From NCBI RefSeq assembly GCF_900111795.1, contig NZ_FOJQ01000021.1, positions 1 to 42,375 of the forward strand: a stretch of DNA of 42,375 nucleotides. The letters are read 5' to 3'. Below, in pieces: positions 1-8,778 of the stretch (position 1 is its first letter; each line of letters opens with the position of its first letter). The position numbers and the translations under genes are program-made. The notes below the pieces were generated by a model. It was not told the origin of the DNA and searched no databases. It worked only from the letters and a program-made list of their open reading frames with translations. The stretch is from Anoxybacillus pushchinoensis (GTDB lineage: Bacteria > Bacillota > Bacilli > Bacillales > Anoxybacillaceae).

Positions 1-224
1 TGTTGACGAGGGTCAAAAGAAATGAACAAATGAACATGATCAGGCATAATTTCCATTGCTTTGATTTGTACATCATGTTCTTTGGCAACTTCTTCAAAAA
101 TTTTTTTTAAATCTCGTTCAATATCTCCAACTAACACTTTTCTACGGTATTTTGGACAAAACACAATATGATATTGATTGAGATAAACAATCCCTTTTTT
201 ATGGGTGTATTTTTCGTTTTCCAA
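1..224 (-). CDS. tnpA: IS200/IS605-family transposase TnpA (Y1_Tnp), N-terminal part, runs off the window
   Basis: This is the first 74 codons of a small HUH (Y1) transposase, which would cut and rejoin single-stranded IS ends. The translated start reads ENEKYTHKKGIVYLNQYH, followed by IVFCPKYRRKVL, the hallmark N-terminal strand of TnpA_IS200 proteins. Near the edge is MPDHVHLFI, carrying the HxH metal-binding motif. The catalytic tyrosine would lie beyond the window. The start is taken as TTG at 224-222 because GAGGTGA sits six bases upstream and an in-frame TGA lies just before. The family usually has about 130-150 residues, so roughly half is seen. The gene is intact as far as visible. 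Confidence 0.85.
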   Translation of the reverse strand, partial: MENEKYTHKKGIVYLNQYHIVFCPKYRRKVLVGDIERDLKKIFEEVAKEHDVQIKAMEIMPDHVHLFISFDPRQ

Positions 225-351
225 AAACAATCACCTCTATACTAAATATACCATAAACAATAGATAAAATAAACACATCTAATAAATTTATCAAAAAAAA
301 TACGCAATTCATCCCCGTGTCTAAAGACAGGGGCTTTCTTGCGCTTCCCTC
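1..351 (-). mobile_element. IS200/IS605-family insertion sequence, left-end portion
   Basis: The window opens inside a Y1-transposase element. Its tnpA reads leftward off the edge. Between tnpA and the broken arsR lies a subterminal hairpin at 313-333 (CCCCGTGTC, short loop, GACAGGGG), typical of the folded ends recognised by single-strand transposases. The host gene sequence stops right after a TTAC on the minus strand (plus 352-355). TTAC is the target tetranucleotide of IS608-type elements, so I place the boundary there by inference. The rest of the element, and any tnpB, lies outside the window. Confidence 0.75.
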
Positions 352-479
352 GTAATTTCATTGACTGTTAGCTTATCGTGTTCCGCAAGCAGCAATACAA
401 TATCTTGTCGATGAGGATCGCTTAGCGCTTGAAATAATGGTATACACGATCGAAACACCTCGATCGCTTTTTGTCCCAT
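321..479 (-). pseudogene. ArsR-family HTH transcriptional regulator, truncated by the IS element
   Basis: An ATG at 479, with GGAAGAGGGG just upstream, opens MGQKAIEVFRSCIPLFQALS, then DPHRQDIVLLLAEHDKLTVNEIT. This is the N-terminal part of an ArsR/SmtB winged-helix repressor, covering helix 1 and the wing-side LSDPHRQDI motif. Homology ends at NEIT. The frame then enters the insertion sequence and stops in its hairpin at 321-323. The recognition helix and dimer helices are missing, so the protein cannot bind DNA normally. The 3' part may survive beyond the IS, left of the window. The ligand class cannot be told from this fragment. Confidence 0.8.
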
Positions 480-497
480 TCCCCTCTTCCTTTCTTT

Positions 498-515
498 TGT
501 TTAAAAGTTTAAACA
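498..515. promoter_or_regulatory. Perfect inverted repeat, likely ArsR-type operator
   Basis: TGTTTAAA-AG-TTTAAACA has two perfect 8-base arms with a 2-base spacer. It lies 19 bases upstream of the truncated arsR start. ArsR-family repressors usually bind such AT-rich dyads at their own promoters, so autoregulation is the natural reading. It is inferred, not shown. Confidence 0.5.
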
Positions 516-580
516 TTTGATATCTTTGTCTTATTCTTTTTCTTCACGCCTGTCAATGCATTATTCGAAAAATAGATCCT

Positions 581-1813
581 TTACCTTCCCTTCACCTCCC
601 TCCTCAACTGTTCCACAAGCGCCTCTTGGTATCCTGCTTTTTTCCGCCGCAATATTTCTTGTTTTACTGGCTGCAAGTCATGAAGCGTCACCGATTGCAG
701 TTTCGCCAAACGTTCATCGGATAGCGGAACGGTCGGTTTGGTCGCCAAATAATCAGAACAGTCGTAATGCCAAAGCCGAACAGATGAACCGTACCGCTCG
801 ACAAGGCGCTGCGCCATTTTTAGTCCTTCCGGGTCAAAATCGCCCGAATAATAAAGGGTAACCCCTTCTTTTACGAGTAAATCAAACAGCCACCTCGTCG
901 CTAAATTCAATTGACCGTTTGTGCTAATGAGCGGTACGTTCGCATCTAACAGCGTCGAAAACACACCGGCATTTTCGACGACAAAGACGTTGTTTCCTAC
1001 AGACGGATACGCCCGCACTAGCGGCATCACTTCCCGTAACGGCACATTTAGCGCCGTATTCGTTGCACATGCGGCAGCGAAAACAGGATGGCGGCCTTTC
1101 TCTGTTTCTGCCATCACGCCAGCGCACGTCACAAAGTTTAATACATCTTCCCGCAACAGCCGATACGACTGCAATAGTTCGTTCACGTCTTCGACCGCCG
1201 AAAGGTCGTACTCGGTGTCCGTATAAAATTCGAGCGCCGAAAGCAATAGCTTCCCTGCAAGTGTATGCAAATCAAACATATGCGGATCGTTCGCTACTTT
1301 TTGCGCAAAAACGGGCAAGCGAACGTAGGTGGACGGAAGCTGTTCGAGCGCGCGGCAAACAGCAGAAAGCGCCGCCTCTAACGCGTGATGGTTTTGTTGA
1401 TACGCTAATTGCACAAACCGCTGCTTTTCTACCGCCATCAACCAATCGCGCTGTGCTCGATACGTATTCATAAGCCGGGTAAAATAGGCTTCCTTTTCCC
1501 GCTCTATTTCTTGTTGTTGCTCTTTTTTCGTTACGAGCGGCTCGCCAAAATAGCATGACAGCAACTCCACGAGAGAAATGCCGGCAAACCTTGTATTCGC
1601 AAGCTGTTGTTCAAACGCCGCGAGCGACACGCGGCTCATTTCTTTGCCAAAAAACGACGCGATCGCTTCCTTTTCCTCCGCCGAAAAAGACGAAACGGAA
1701 ATCGTGCCCCCTATGCGACCAAGCGATTCGTATTTCTTTTTCATTTCGCAAAAAAGGCGGTGAAACGAACGTTCACCGCGAAAAAATTGCACCGCTTCCT
1801 CTACCCGATTCAA
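581..1813 (-). CDS. jetD: Wadjet nuclease subunit JetD (TIGR02679-like, Toprim/DUF2399)
   Basis: This 410-residue protein is the last gene of the jet operon. In Wadjet systems JetD is the topoisomerase VI/Spo11-like subunit that cuts DNA once the SMC-like JetABC complex has extruded a small circular molecule. The C-terminal half has the Toprim signature: an acidic residue in VFVVENAG (Glu280) and the metal-binding DFDPEG (Asp325, Asp327, Glu329). The N-terminal part resembles the DUF3323-type region. Translation starts with TTG at 1813, which overlaps the jetC stop (TTGA), with GAGAGGGGGA upstream, so the two are translationally coupled. Length fits the family and no catalytic residue is missing. 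Subtype II is inferred from overall protein type and sizes. Confidence 0.85.
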   Translation of the reverse strand: MNRVEEAVQFFRGERSFHRLFCEMKKKYESLGRIGGTISVSSFSAEEKEAIASFFGKEMSRVSLAAFEQQLANTRFAGISLVELLSCYFGEPLVTKKEQQQEIEREKEAYFTRLMNTYRAQRDWLMAVEKQRFVQLAYQQNHHALEAALSAVCRALEQLPSTYVRLPVFAQKVANDPHMFDLHTLAGKLLLSALEFYTDTEYDLSAVEDVNELLQSYRLLREDVLNFVTCAGVMAETEKGRHPVFAAACATNTALNVPLREVMPLVRAYPSVGNNVFVVENAGVFSTLLDANVPLISTNGQLNLATRWLFDLLVKEGVTLYYSGDFDPEGLKMAQRLVERYGSSVRLWHYDCSDYLATKPTVPLSDERLAKLQSVTLHDLQPVKQEILRRKKAGYQEALVEQLRREVKGR

Positions 1814-4800
1814 TGCGATCCCCCTCTCATCATTGCCGCTAACTTTTCATCCGTAACAAGCTGCTTTATTTTTCCGTTCCAATAATAGCGAATGACCGTC
1901 ACGAACGAAGCATTTTTCGGACGAACGAGTTCGCAAATCGATAGCGCCGGAACGGTATCATAATCGCCCCAGAGCGCTTGCGAGTTCATCACATAGTTAA
2001 ACCCAAGCTGCTCGACAAGCCCGAACATATTGCGAATATTATTTTCGTCTACCCCCGCGAACGCTTCATCCAACGAAATAATGTACGGCGCATCGTCTGC
2101 TGCTTCTTGATAACGCGAATACGTCGCGGCAAACAACGGAATATACATCGCCATCGCTTTCTCCCCACCGCTAAATTGATAGAACCGTTGGTTCGTCAAC
2201 TCTCGTTTCGGTTCATTCGTTTTTTGGTAATGAAGGGTAAATGAAAACCATTTCCGATAGTCTAATACTTCTTTAATAATTTGGTGGAGCGTATTGCCTT
2301 GGCCGCGCTCTTCTAGCAATTCGCGCGCTCGATGAATTTTCGAGCGGAAATGTTTCGTCACTCGCTGCAAATCTTCCTCTTTTAATAGCCGCGAGTTCAT
2401 CCGCAACAACTCGACAAGCTCTTTCGTATCCATCTCTTCTTCCGTTTCCGCGGTGCGCGGCTTCCATTGAATAAACAACACCAGCCCAGAAGACGTGTCG
2501 AGCTGTTGCATTAGTTCGTTCATATCTTTTACCCAACGCTCCGCCCGTTGAATGCGGCTGCGCAAAATTCGACCGATCGTTTTTAAAATAATTTCTTCAT
2601 ACAATTCGCGGTCCTGCTCTTTCATATATTCCCGCTGCAAGAAAATGTCGTGCTCGATTTCACGCAATACATAAAATGGTGATACGCGCTGCCCTTTATA
2701 ATCAAGCAAAAGGACGATGCGGTCTTGCTTTTCTCTCCATCCGGAGACTTTTAATTCCATTTCTTCATCTAGCTCGATATCCGTAAACAAATTGTCCTCC
2801 TCAGCTGCGACAGGCTCTTGGCTGAGCCGGTATTCCGTTAAATTCGCCGACTCTTGGAAAAAGACGCTATTTAATCGGTTCACAAGCGACGTTCGAGCTT
2901 CTTTCGCTAGCACCCCGTATTGCTGCATCGCTTCTTTTGCTTTTTCCAACCAATCAGAACCGTGAAGCTCTACAAGCTCAAGGGAAAGCTCTCGCGCAAA
3001 CGACCGCTTCCATGCCTCCGCTAGCCGCTTTGCGAACGTTTCTTTCACCGAAAGCTGTTCGCATTTTTCACGAATGGCTTTCAGCTCATGCTCTAGCGCA
3101 ATGCGCTCGTTCATTTTCGCTGGCATTTCTCGCTGCAAAAATGCCAACCGGTCGCGGACGCGCTGAATTTCCGCTTGAACTTCTTCTGCGCCCATTAGTT
3201 GCAGCGTCCGCTCGATTTCTTGCCGCTTCAGTTCGAGTTTTTGCTGCTCTTTTGCGAGCATATGCCGTTCGCCTTTCGTTTCATCGATTTCTTGTTGCAA
3301 CGTTTCTAACTGCTCTGTCCGATGATGAATCATGTCGAGCAAATGGAGAAACTCCCGATGGGTCATTTGCAATTCATGAAGCCCACGCATATACGATTTC
3401 ATAAAAACAAGCGCCTGTTCATAGCCGTCCTTGGAAAACTCTAAATCGAGCCCCTCGGTTTGCTCGCGCAACGTTTGTTTTGCTTGTTGCCAATCGCGGG
3501 CAAGCTGGGCTAACTTTTCGTTTTTCTTTTCCCATTCGCGTTGTTTGCTTATTATCATTCGCTTCGTTTTTTCTCGTTCTTCAAAGGCTGCGCGCATGTC
3601 GCGGTCGGTTGGAAAGGCACGAAACCAGCGGGTTATTTGCGCAATCGTCTGCTCGAGCTGTTTTAGCATGTCGGTTCCCTCATGAAGCTGGGCGCGAAGT
3701 TCGTGGAGTTCTGCTTCGAGTGCGGCGATCTTTTCTAGCCGCCAACGCTTGCGGGCAGTGCGTCCGATAAACAACGCTTTTTCCCGCGCCGGGGCATGCC
3801 CTTTGATTAAGCCGAGCGTATAACGCCCTTCTTCATGAAGCATAAACGTTCCGTCCATTTCTCCATCGGCAAGAACGATGCTTTGAAGTACTTCGTTAAT
3901 GCGCGTTTTGGACACTTTGCATCCTTCATCTACATCTGGCTGCAAATAGTCTGCTAATGTATGCGCCAGTTCGACAGGACGTGGAACAATCACTCGGTCA
4001 CACGTTACTTCGACATCGGTTTCTGTAATTAACGCATCAAGTAGCCCTGCATGATACAATGCCGATTCAATCCGCTCCCGAAGCGGTTCTGGTACATGGT
4101 CTTGAAATTCCACCCCTGCATAAAACGGGACAAAAGCAATCCCTTTTTCCTCTAACTCCGCCCGCGCTGCGATCGTTTGTTCATCGCGCATGAGCTCGGG
4201 GTCTTTTTGCGTTTTCCATTGGTTCCATTCGGCTTCTTTTGCGTCAATTTTTTCCTCTAATAACGTGCACGTATGCTTTTGCTTCATTTTTTCTTCGTTT
4301 TTTCGATTGAGTGCTTCGTAATACGCTTCCGTAAACGGTTGCTTCATCTCATCGACGTGATACGTTTCGTATAGTTCGTGAAGACACTGTAAAAATAGTT
4401 GGACAGAGGGTTCCGGTACGGAAACGTCTTGGCATTGTTCGAGCCAGCGAAATACTTCTTGTTGGAAACGCGCTTTTTCGTTTTCTAACAGTTCGAGCCA
4501 TTTCGCTTCTTCATGGCGCAATTCGTCTACTTCCCGCTGCAGCTCCCCTGCCTCTTTACTCGTTTCTTCATAGCGCGCCTTCATTTCATCATGGCGGCGC
4601 CAAAGCGCAATCGTTTGTTCTAGTTTTTCAACGTATTCTTGTCCTTCTCGCTTCCAGACGGTAAAATCAAATTTCGTTTGGCGCTGTCGAGCAAAGTCCG
4701 CTTCGTTAAGAGCATGGGAAGAGAAGGAACTTTCCATCGCATCATGCCGTAAGTCTTCTACTTGCTGCGTGAGTTGCTTTTCTATCTGATACCGCCGGTC

Positions 4801-5952
4801 TTCGTCTTCTTCTAACTGGCGCTTATAGCGGCGTTCGAGCTGCTCTTTTTCATCGATTTGCCGCAATAGTTTTTGTTGCTTGTCATGAATGTCGCGTATT
4901 TCTTGTTGGACTCGCTCATATTCTTTCGCCGCTTGAAACACTTCGTGGCTCGCTAATTCTAATTCTCGTTGATGCAATACGTCCTGTTCGTTTGCAAGCG
5001 TTTGAATGTATTCGCTCAAAGCGACAAGGTGCGCTTGCTTTTCCTGTTCCTCCGCAAGCCATTGCTTTTCTTCTTCTGCTAGCCGCTTCACTTGTTTGTC
5101 AGCCTTTATCCATTCGCTTGCTTTTTCCGCAATCATATACTCGTTATACGCTCGATATTGCGCACAAAGCCGTTTTAGTGATTGCTCATCGCGCTCTAGC
5201 TGCTCTAGCTGCTGTTTCGTTTGGTCCATATTTTCAATCGTTTCCGATAAATGGCGCAACTCGTCGTCTGTCAACGCGGGGAGCGAGCTTTCTAAAATCT
5301 CGTAAATGACCGTTGGCTTGAAATCCTTCGATAGCTTCGGGCTACGCAATTGAATCAATAGCTCAATTAATTCTTGAAACGCCTCCATCGATTCAAATCG
5401 GAAGACGTGCTTATTGACGAGCTCCATATATTCTTTTTGTGAATCCACGACCGTTCCGCCGTTGCCAAGTACATTCGCCAGTTCGCGTTTGGTGAGCGGG
5501 ATTTTTTCCGTTCCATCCGCTGATTTTTCCGTTTTATATAAAAATAAATCGCGACCGATGCGGCGGTTATCAAAAATGACGAACCCCCAAAAGTCCATAT
5601 TTTTTTGCCGCTTTGCCCGTAAGCCAATCCCTGTCGTTACGTATTGTTCCGTCTGCATTCGCTTATATTCTAAAAATAAATAGCCTGTCCGCTCATCGCG
5701 ATCGACAATTTCCTTTTCGCCAAGCAAGTAATCTTCCATTTTTCGTGCCCGAGAACCGAACGGGTCGAGCCGGTCGGGCGTTTTTTTTCCGTCCAATAAG
5801 ACAGGAAGCAAGCTTTGCATCGTTACTGACTTCCCAGAACCGTTCGTCCCGCGCAACAACAACTTGCCGTCGGCAAACTCGAAATATTGTTCGTCGTAAT
5901 ACCAAAAATTAATTAATCCCGCGCGATGAAGCACCCATTTATTTGTCATCAT
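1810..5952 (-). CDS. jetC: Wadjet SMC-like ATPase JetC (TIGR02680-like)
   Basis: This is an ATPase of about 1380 residues, the motor of the Wadjet complex, related to MukB and SMC proteins. It has a Walker A (RGTNGSGKS) near residue 35, then long charged coiled-coil arms rich in Glu, Gln, Lys and Arg. A hinge-like insert lies in the middle (near FVPFYAGVEFQDHV and the GHAPAREKALFIGR stretch). The C-terminal head has the ABC signature FSGGEKAMAM (about residue 1260) and Walker B/D-loop YIISLDEAFAGVDENN. The frame is open upstream to 6045, but the start at the MMTNKW pair (5952 or 5949) follows AAGGAAGAG and puts Walker A where it belongs. It overlaps the 3' end of jetB by 11-14 bases. No frameshift is seen, so the ATPase should be active. 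Confidence 0.88.
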   Translation of the reverse strand: MMTNKWVLHRAGLINFWYYDEQYFEFADGKLLLRGTNGSGKSVTMQSLLPVLLDGKKTPDRLDPFGSRARKMEDYLLGEKEIVDRDERTGYLFLEYKRMQTEQYVTTGIGLRAKRQKNMDFWGFVIFDNRRIGRDLFLYKTEKSADGTEKIPLTKRELANVLGNGGTVVDSQKEYMELVNKHVFRFESMEAFQELIELLIQLRSPKLSKDFKPTVIYEILESSLPALTDDELRHLSETIENMDQTKQQLEQLERDEQSLKRLCAQYRAYNEYMIAEKASEWIKADKQVKRLAEEEKQWLAEEQEKQAHLVALSEYIQTLANEQDVLHQRELELASHEVFQAAKEYERVQQEIRDIHDKQQKLLRQIDEKEQLERRYKRQLEEDEDRRYQIEKQLTQQVEDLRHDAMESSFSSHALNEADFARQRQTKFDFTVWKREGQEYVEKLEQTIALWRRHDEMKARYEETSKEAGELQREVDELRHEEAKWLELLENEKARFQQEVFRWLEQCQDVSVPEPSVQLFLQCLHELYETYHVDEMKQPFTEAYYEALNRKNEEKMKQKHTCTLLEEKIDAKEAEWNQWKTQKDPELMRDEQTIAARAELEEKGIAFVPFYAGVEFQDHVPEPLRERIESALYHAGLLDALITETDVEVTCDRVIVPRPVELAHTLADYLQPDVDEGCKVSKTRINEVLQSIVLADGEMDGTFMLHEEGRYTLGLIKGHAPAREKALFIGRTARKRWRLEKIAALEAELHELRAQLHEGTDMLKQLEQTIAQITRWFRAFPTDRDMRAAFEEREKTKRMIISKQREWEKKNEKLAQLARDWQQAKQTLREQTEGLDLEFSKDGYEQALVFMKSYMRGLHELQMTHREFLHLLDMIHHRTEQLETLQQEIDETKGERHMLAKEQQKLELKRQEIERTLQLMGAEEVQAEIQRVRDRLAFLQREMPAKMNERIALEHELKAIREKCEQLSVKETFAKRLAEAWKRSFARELSLELVELHGSDWLEKAKEAMQQYGVLAKEARTSLVNRLNSVFFQESANLTEYRLSQEPVAAEEDNLFTDIELDEEMELKVSGWREKQDRIVLLLDYKGQRVSPFYVLREIEHDIFLQREYMKEQDRELYEEIILKTIGRILRSRIQRAERWVKDMNELMQQLDTSSGLVLFIQWKPRTAETEEEMDTKELVELLRMNSRLLKEEDLQRVTKHFRSKIHRARELLEERGQGNTLHQIIKEVLDYRKWFSFTLHYQKTNEPKRELTNQRFYQFSGGEKAMAMYIPLFAATYSRYQEAADDAPYIISLDEAFAGVDENNIRNMFGLVEQLGFNYVMNSQALWGDYDTVPALSICELVRPKNASFVTVIRYYWNGKIKQLVTDEKLAAMMRGGSH

Positions 5953-7105
5953 CGTCTCTTCCTTTCGTTGTAAAGTCGTCTGGATATTGACCGACAAGCC
6001 GTCCAAGCAGCGGATAAAGCACGACCATGCCCGTTTCCTGTTCATATTCTGCCATCTTCCAGTCTTTTAAAGCAGAGAGCAGTTCAGAGGCGAGCTGTGC
6101 CGTCGTCATTTCCCGATACGTTTTGCTCCAGCCTTCGCCATACTGCTCGCTGCACCGGTGAAGCAGCTGCCGAAAATCGGACATCGTCACGTGGATTTGC
6201 CCGTATTCATCCGGTGGATAGTTGTCCAAATGAGCGCGAACGACAGAGGCAAAATGAAGGATAATATCCGACGTTCCCTTTTGATCTGGAAATAACGTAT
6301 ACACATGTTGCCGTTCTGGAATCGTCAGCAAGGCTGCATTTTTATATAGTTCGTAGCGAAAATCGGTATGCGCCTCGATGTCATCGCGCAGTCGATGGCG
6401 GAAGTTGCGCAAATAATAAAAGTTTGGGTCGTCTTTTTGCCGACGATATACAACAGGAGATAAAAAGAGCTGCCGATAAATAAAGTGGCGGCGGTAGTCG
6501 TCGGGTGACACTTTCCACTCTTCCTCCAACAGTTGCTCGATCGTTTCATATTGAATGAAGTCTTTCGGATAGGACCGCATAAAATAGCGGGACAGTACAG
6601 GAACTTCATACAACGCTTCTTCGTCTTCTTGATTGGCAAACGCCTCAACTTCCCCGTCGACGTGATGTATAATCCCGATTTGCTCGGCTGTTTTTAAGAC
6701 GCGAATTAACGCGCGACGATGTTGGTAGTTCGTCCAATCGAGCGCCGTTTCGCCTGGATACATCGCTTTTATTTCTTCGCATACATCAGACAATAAAAAT
6801 TTTTCTTCGACTGCTTTTCCTTCTAAATATGCTAACAAGCAACAAAATAACGCGTAGTCGAGCGGTTCTTGAAACGACTCCATTCCCATCCACGCTTCTG
6901 GTTCGGCTGGTATTTTTTCGAGCTTAGCAAAATAGCGGTGAACAATGAGCCGATAGCCGAATTTCTCTTGCACATACCGCTTTAACACTTTTTCACGTTC
7001 CCGTATTTTTTGAAAAAGTTCCGGCTCTTTTTCCCGAACAATCCAAAACTGTTCAAACAGCGCCGTTAACGCTTCTTTCGCTTTCTCATCGAACTCTTTT
7101 TCCAT
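5939..7105 (-). CDS. jetB: Wadjet subunit JetB (TIGR02678-like, MukE-like)
   Basis: This 388-residue acidic, largely helical protein is second in the jet operon. In Wadjet complexes JetB is the MukE/KITE-like winged-helix partner that bridges the kleisin JetA and the JetC heads. The position between jetA and jetC, the size and the sequence (for example FQEPLDYALFCCLLAYLEGK near residue 80, and an EEEWKVSPDDYRRHFIYRQL block mid-protein) suit the TIGR02678 family rather than the shorter type I JetB. The start has TAGGAGAAGAG upstream. It lies 11 bases after jetA, and its last codons carry the jetC ribosome binding site. Confidence 0.8.
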   Translation of the reverse strand: MEKEFDEKAKEALTALFEQFWIVREKEPELFQKIREREKVLKRYVQEKFGYRLIVHRYFAKLEKIPAEPEAWMGMESFQEPLDYALFCCLLAYLEGKAVEEKFLLSDVCEEIKAMYPGETALDWTNYQHRRALIRVLKTAEQIGIIHHVDGEVEAFANQEDEEALYEVPVLSRYFMRSYPKDFIQYETIEQLLEEEWKVSPDDYRRHFIYRQLFLSPVVYRRQKDDPNFYYLRNFRHRLRDDIEAHTDFRYELYKNAALLTIPERQHVYTLFPDQKGTSDIILHFASVVRAHLDNYPPDEYGQIHVTMSDFRQLLHRCSEQYGEGWSKTYREMTTAQLASELLSALKDWKMAEYEQETGMVVLYPLLGRLVGQYPDDFTTKGRDDDDK

Positions 7106-7116
7106 TCTCTCTTCTC

Positions 7117-8598
7117 CTAGTCTAGCAAATGGATTTCGTAATTTGGCATCATTAACGTACCATCTTCTGCTTTCAGTATAATCGTCCCTTCACGTTGGAC
7201 TACTTTCACTTTCCATCCGTTTTCCGTTTGCACCGTCCGGTCTTCTCGCCCCATCGCTTTTGCAATCCACCCGAGCAGCGTTTTGCGAATATGCGAAGCA
7301 ACGACCGGTAGCTCCTGAAGTACAATTTTTCCGTCGTTTATAAGCTGTGTGAGTTCTTCTTCCTCCTGTTGTTTCGCTGCTAAGTAGGCGGCCATCGTTT
7401 CCTCTTTTTCTTTCCGCCGATCAATCATTGCTTCTGGCTTTTTCTTTTCTCGGTAGTGGCGAACGCGCGGTTTTACGAGCCATTCTGCCGGCTGTTCCTC
7501 CCAAATATCGCGGTACATATTTTCCGTTGCATCGTTTTCGGCGACGATGTGCTTTGTATGAAAACAGCCGAACACAACCGCCGATAATTTATGCGCTTCT
7601 TCTATCGTTTCTAATGAAGAAAACCATTTCGCTAAATGCAAGTAATCTTTTTTTCGGCTGCGGAAGTGGTGATGACGTTCCCCTAAGCGCTGAACGACGC
7701 GCGTCATTCGCCGAATCGCTTCGTTTGTCTGCTTTTGTAAAAACGACAGTTCGCTTTCATGCCCGTTTCGTCCTAAAAACCATTCGCTTAAACTGCGCCA
7801 CGTGTCTAATTTCTCTTCTACTAGCTGTTCACGCGAAAGAATCGCCCCTTCAAAGCGTGGAATGGCAAGCTGGTAAGCGACCACTTCCTCAATAAAACGG
7901 CGAACACCGTCCTCTGGCAAGTCTTCGAGCAGTTTTTCAATTTGCATCGACGTTTTTTGCAATGCGACGATAAAATCGCGCAAATAAGCGGTAAACTGTT
8001 CTTTATAGACGAGAAATGAATCAGACATCATCCGTTCTTCCATGTTTTCTCCGTTTAAATAGGCAATATAGTCAGCAGAATTTTGGATGATTTTTTTAAA
8101 ATAATCAAACGTTTCTTCCCACACTTGATTCATTTCTTCCCTTTTTTCGGCAAATCCATCGTGGATAATCGATTCCATTCGGACAAGCGACGCATACAAG
8201 CGGTCAAACCGCGTTTTTTCGAGCGAGCCGCCAAACGTCTCCCCTAGCTGCTCAAGCGTACGAATCATTCGTTCGATTTCAACCGTATATGGGCTGCATT
8301 GATAGCGAAACCGTTTCTTTTTAAATTCCTCAATCGTCCGAATATGACCCGTTTCTTGTCTAGCGATTAAGTTTCTCCATTTGACGAGCTGCTCTAGGTC
8401 TTGTTGCAGCTCTTCTTCTGTGTAATCTTGAAATTCATCGAATTGTTTTAAAAAAGCGTACACTTCTTCTGGAAACAAATATTGCCGCATTCGTTCGTGT
8501 TGCGTATAAAAATAGCGTAAAATCGCGCGGTACCGGTACGCGTTATCAACTACTAAATATTTCGCCTCCGTAATCGGCTTTAGCCATGACGTATCCAT
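7117..8598 (-). CDS. jetA: Wadjet kleisin-like subunit JetA (TIGR02677-like, MukF-like)
   Basis: This 493-residue protein is the first gene of the jet operon. JetA acts as the kleisin that closes the JetC ring and recruits the other subunits. The sequence is nearly all helical. It has an N-terminal winged-helix-like region (TEAKYLVVDNAYRYRAILRY), a long charged central region, and a C-terminal part ending in LKAEDGTLMMPNYEIHLLD, a layout seen in TIGR02677 proteins. The ATG at 8598 follows AAGGGGAGC. A likely promoter is just upstream. The four genes are tightly packed and co-oriented, so one transcript is expected. Confidence 0.82.
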   Translation of the reverse strand: MDTSWLKPITEAKYLVVDNAYRYRAILRYFYTQHERMRQYLFPEEVYAFLKQFDEFQDYTEEELQQDLEQLVKWRNLIARQETGHIRTIEEFKKKRFRYQCSPYTVEIERMIRTLEQLGETFGGSLEKTRFDRLYASLVRMESIIHDGFAEKREEMNQVWEETFDYFKKIIQNSADYIAYLNGENMEERMMSDSFLVYKEQFTAYLRDFIVALQKTSMQIEKLLEDLPEDGVRRFIEEVVAYQLAIPRFEGAILSREQLVEEKLDTWRSLSEWFLGRNGHESELSFLQKQTNEAIRRMTRVVQRLGERHHHFRSRKKDYLHLAKWFSSLETIEEAHKLSAVVFGCFHTKHIVAENDATENMYRDIWEEQPAEWLVKPRVRHYREKKKPEAMIDRRKEKEETMAAYLAAKQQEEEELTQLINDGKIVLQELPVVASHIRKTLLGWIAKAMGREDRTVQTENGWKVKVVQREGTIILKAEDGTLMMPNYEIHLLD

Positions 8599-8631
8599 CT
8601 TGTGCTCCCCTTATATCCTTCATCTACTATC

Positions 8632-8660
8632 ATTGTAATCGATTCGCCAGCCGTTCTCTA
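8632..8660 (-). promoter_or_regulatory. Predicted sigma-A promoter of the jet operon
   Basis: On the minus strand, TAGAGA (8660-8655) and TACAAT (8637-8632) are separated by 17 bases, about 35 bases upstream of the jetA start. The match is 4/6 and 5/6 to consensus. Confidence 0.45.
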
Positions 8661-8725
8661 CTTAAACGTCGTTGGGAAAATGTGCTCGCCTATAAGAAGC
8701 TTGCTTAAAACACGAATATGTTCGC

Positions 8726-8754
8726 TAGTCATTCGCTGTCGATTCGTGTAAAAT
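8726..8754 (+). promoter_or_regulatory. Predicted sigma-A promoter of the coiled-coil gene
   Basis: TAGTCA (8726-8731) and TAAAAT (8749-8754) are spaced by 17 bases, 24 bases before the gene start. It is divergent from the jet promoter, with about 65 bases between the two. Confidence 0.4.
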
Positions 8755-8778
8755 GGAAACGAAAAGGAGGTGAACAAA

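Noticed and set aside
517-861. Open frame on the plus strand opposite jetD
   Set aside because: It lies antisense to a well-supported gene, has no ribosome site, and its composition mirrors the minus-strand codons.
2937-3404. 155-codon plus-strand frame opposite jetC
   Set aside because: Shadow of the GC-skewed coiled-coil codons of jetC; no start signal.
5953-6045. N-terminal extension of JetC by about 31 residues
   Set aside because: It would lie fully inside jetB, has no ribosome site, and the family starts just before the Walker A strand.
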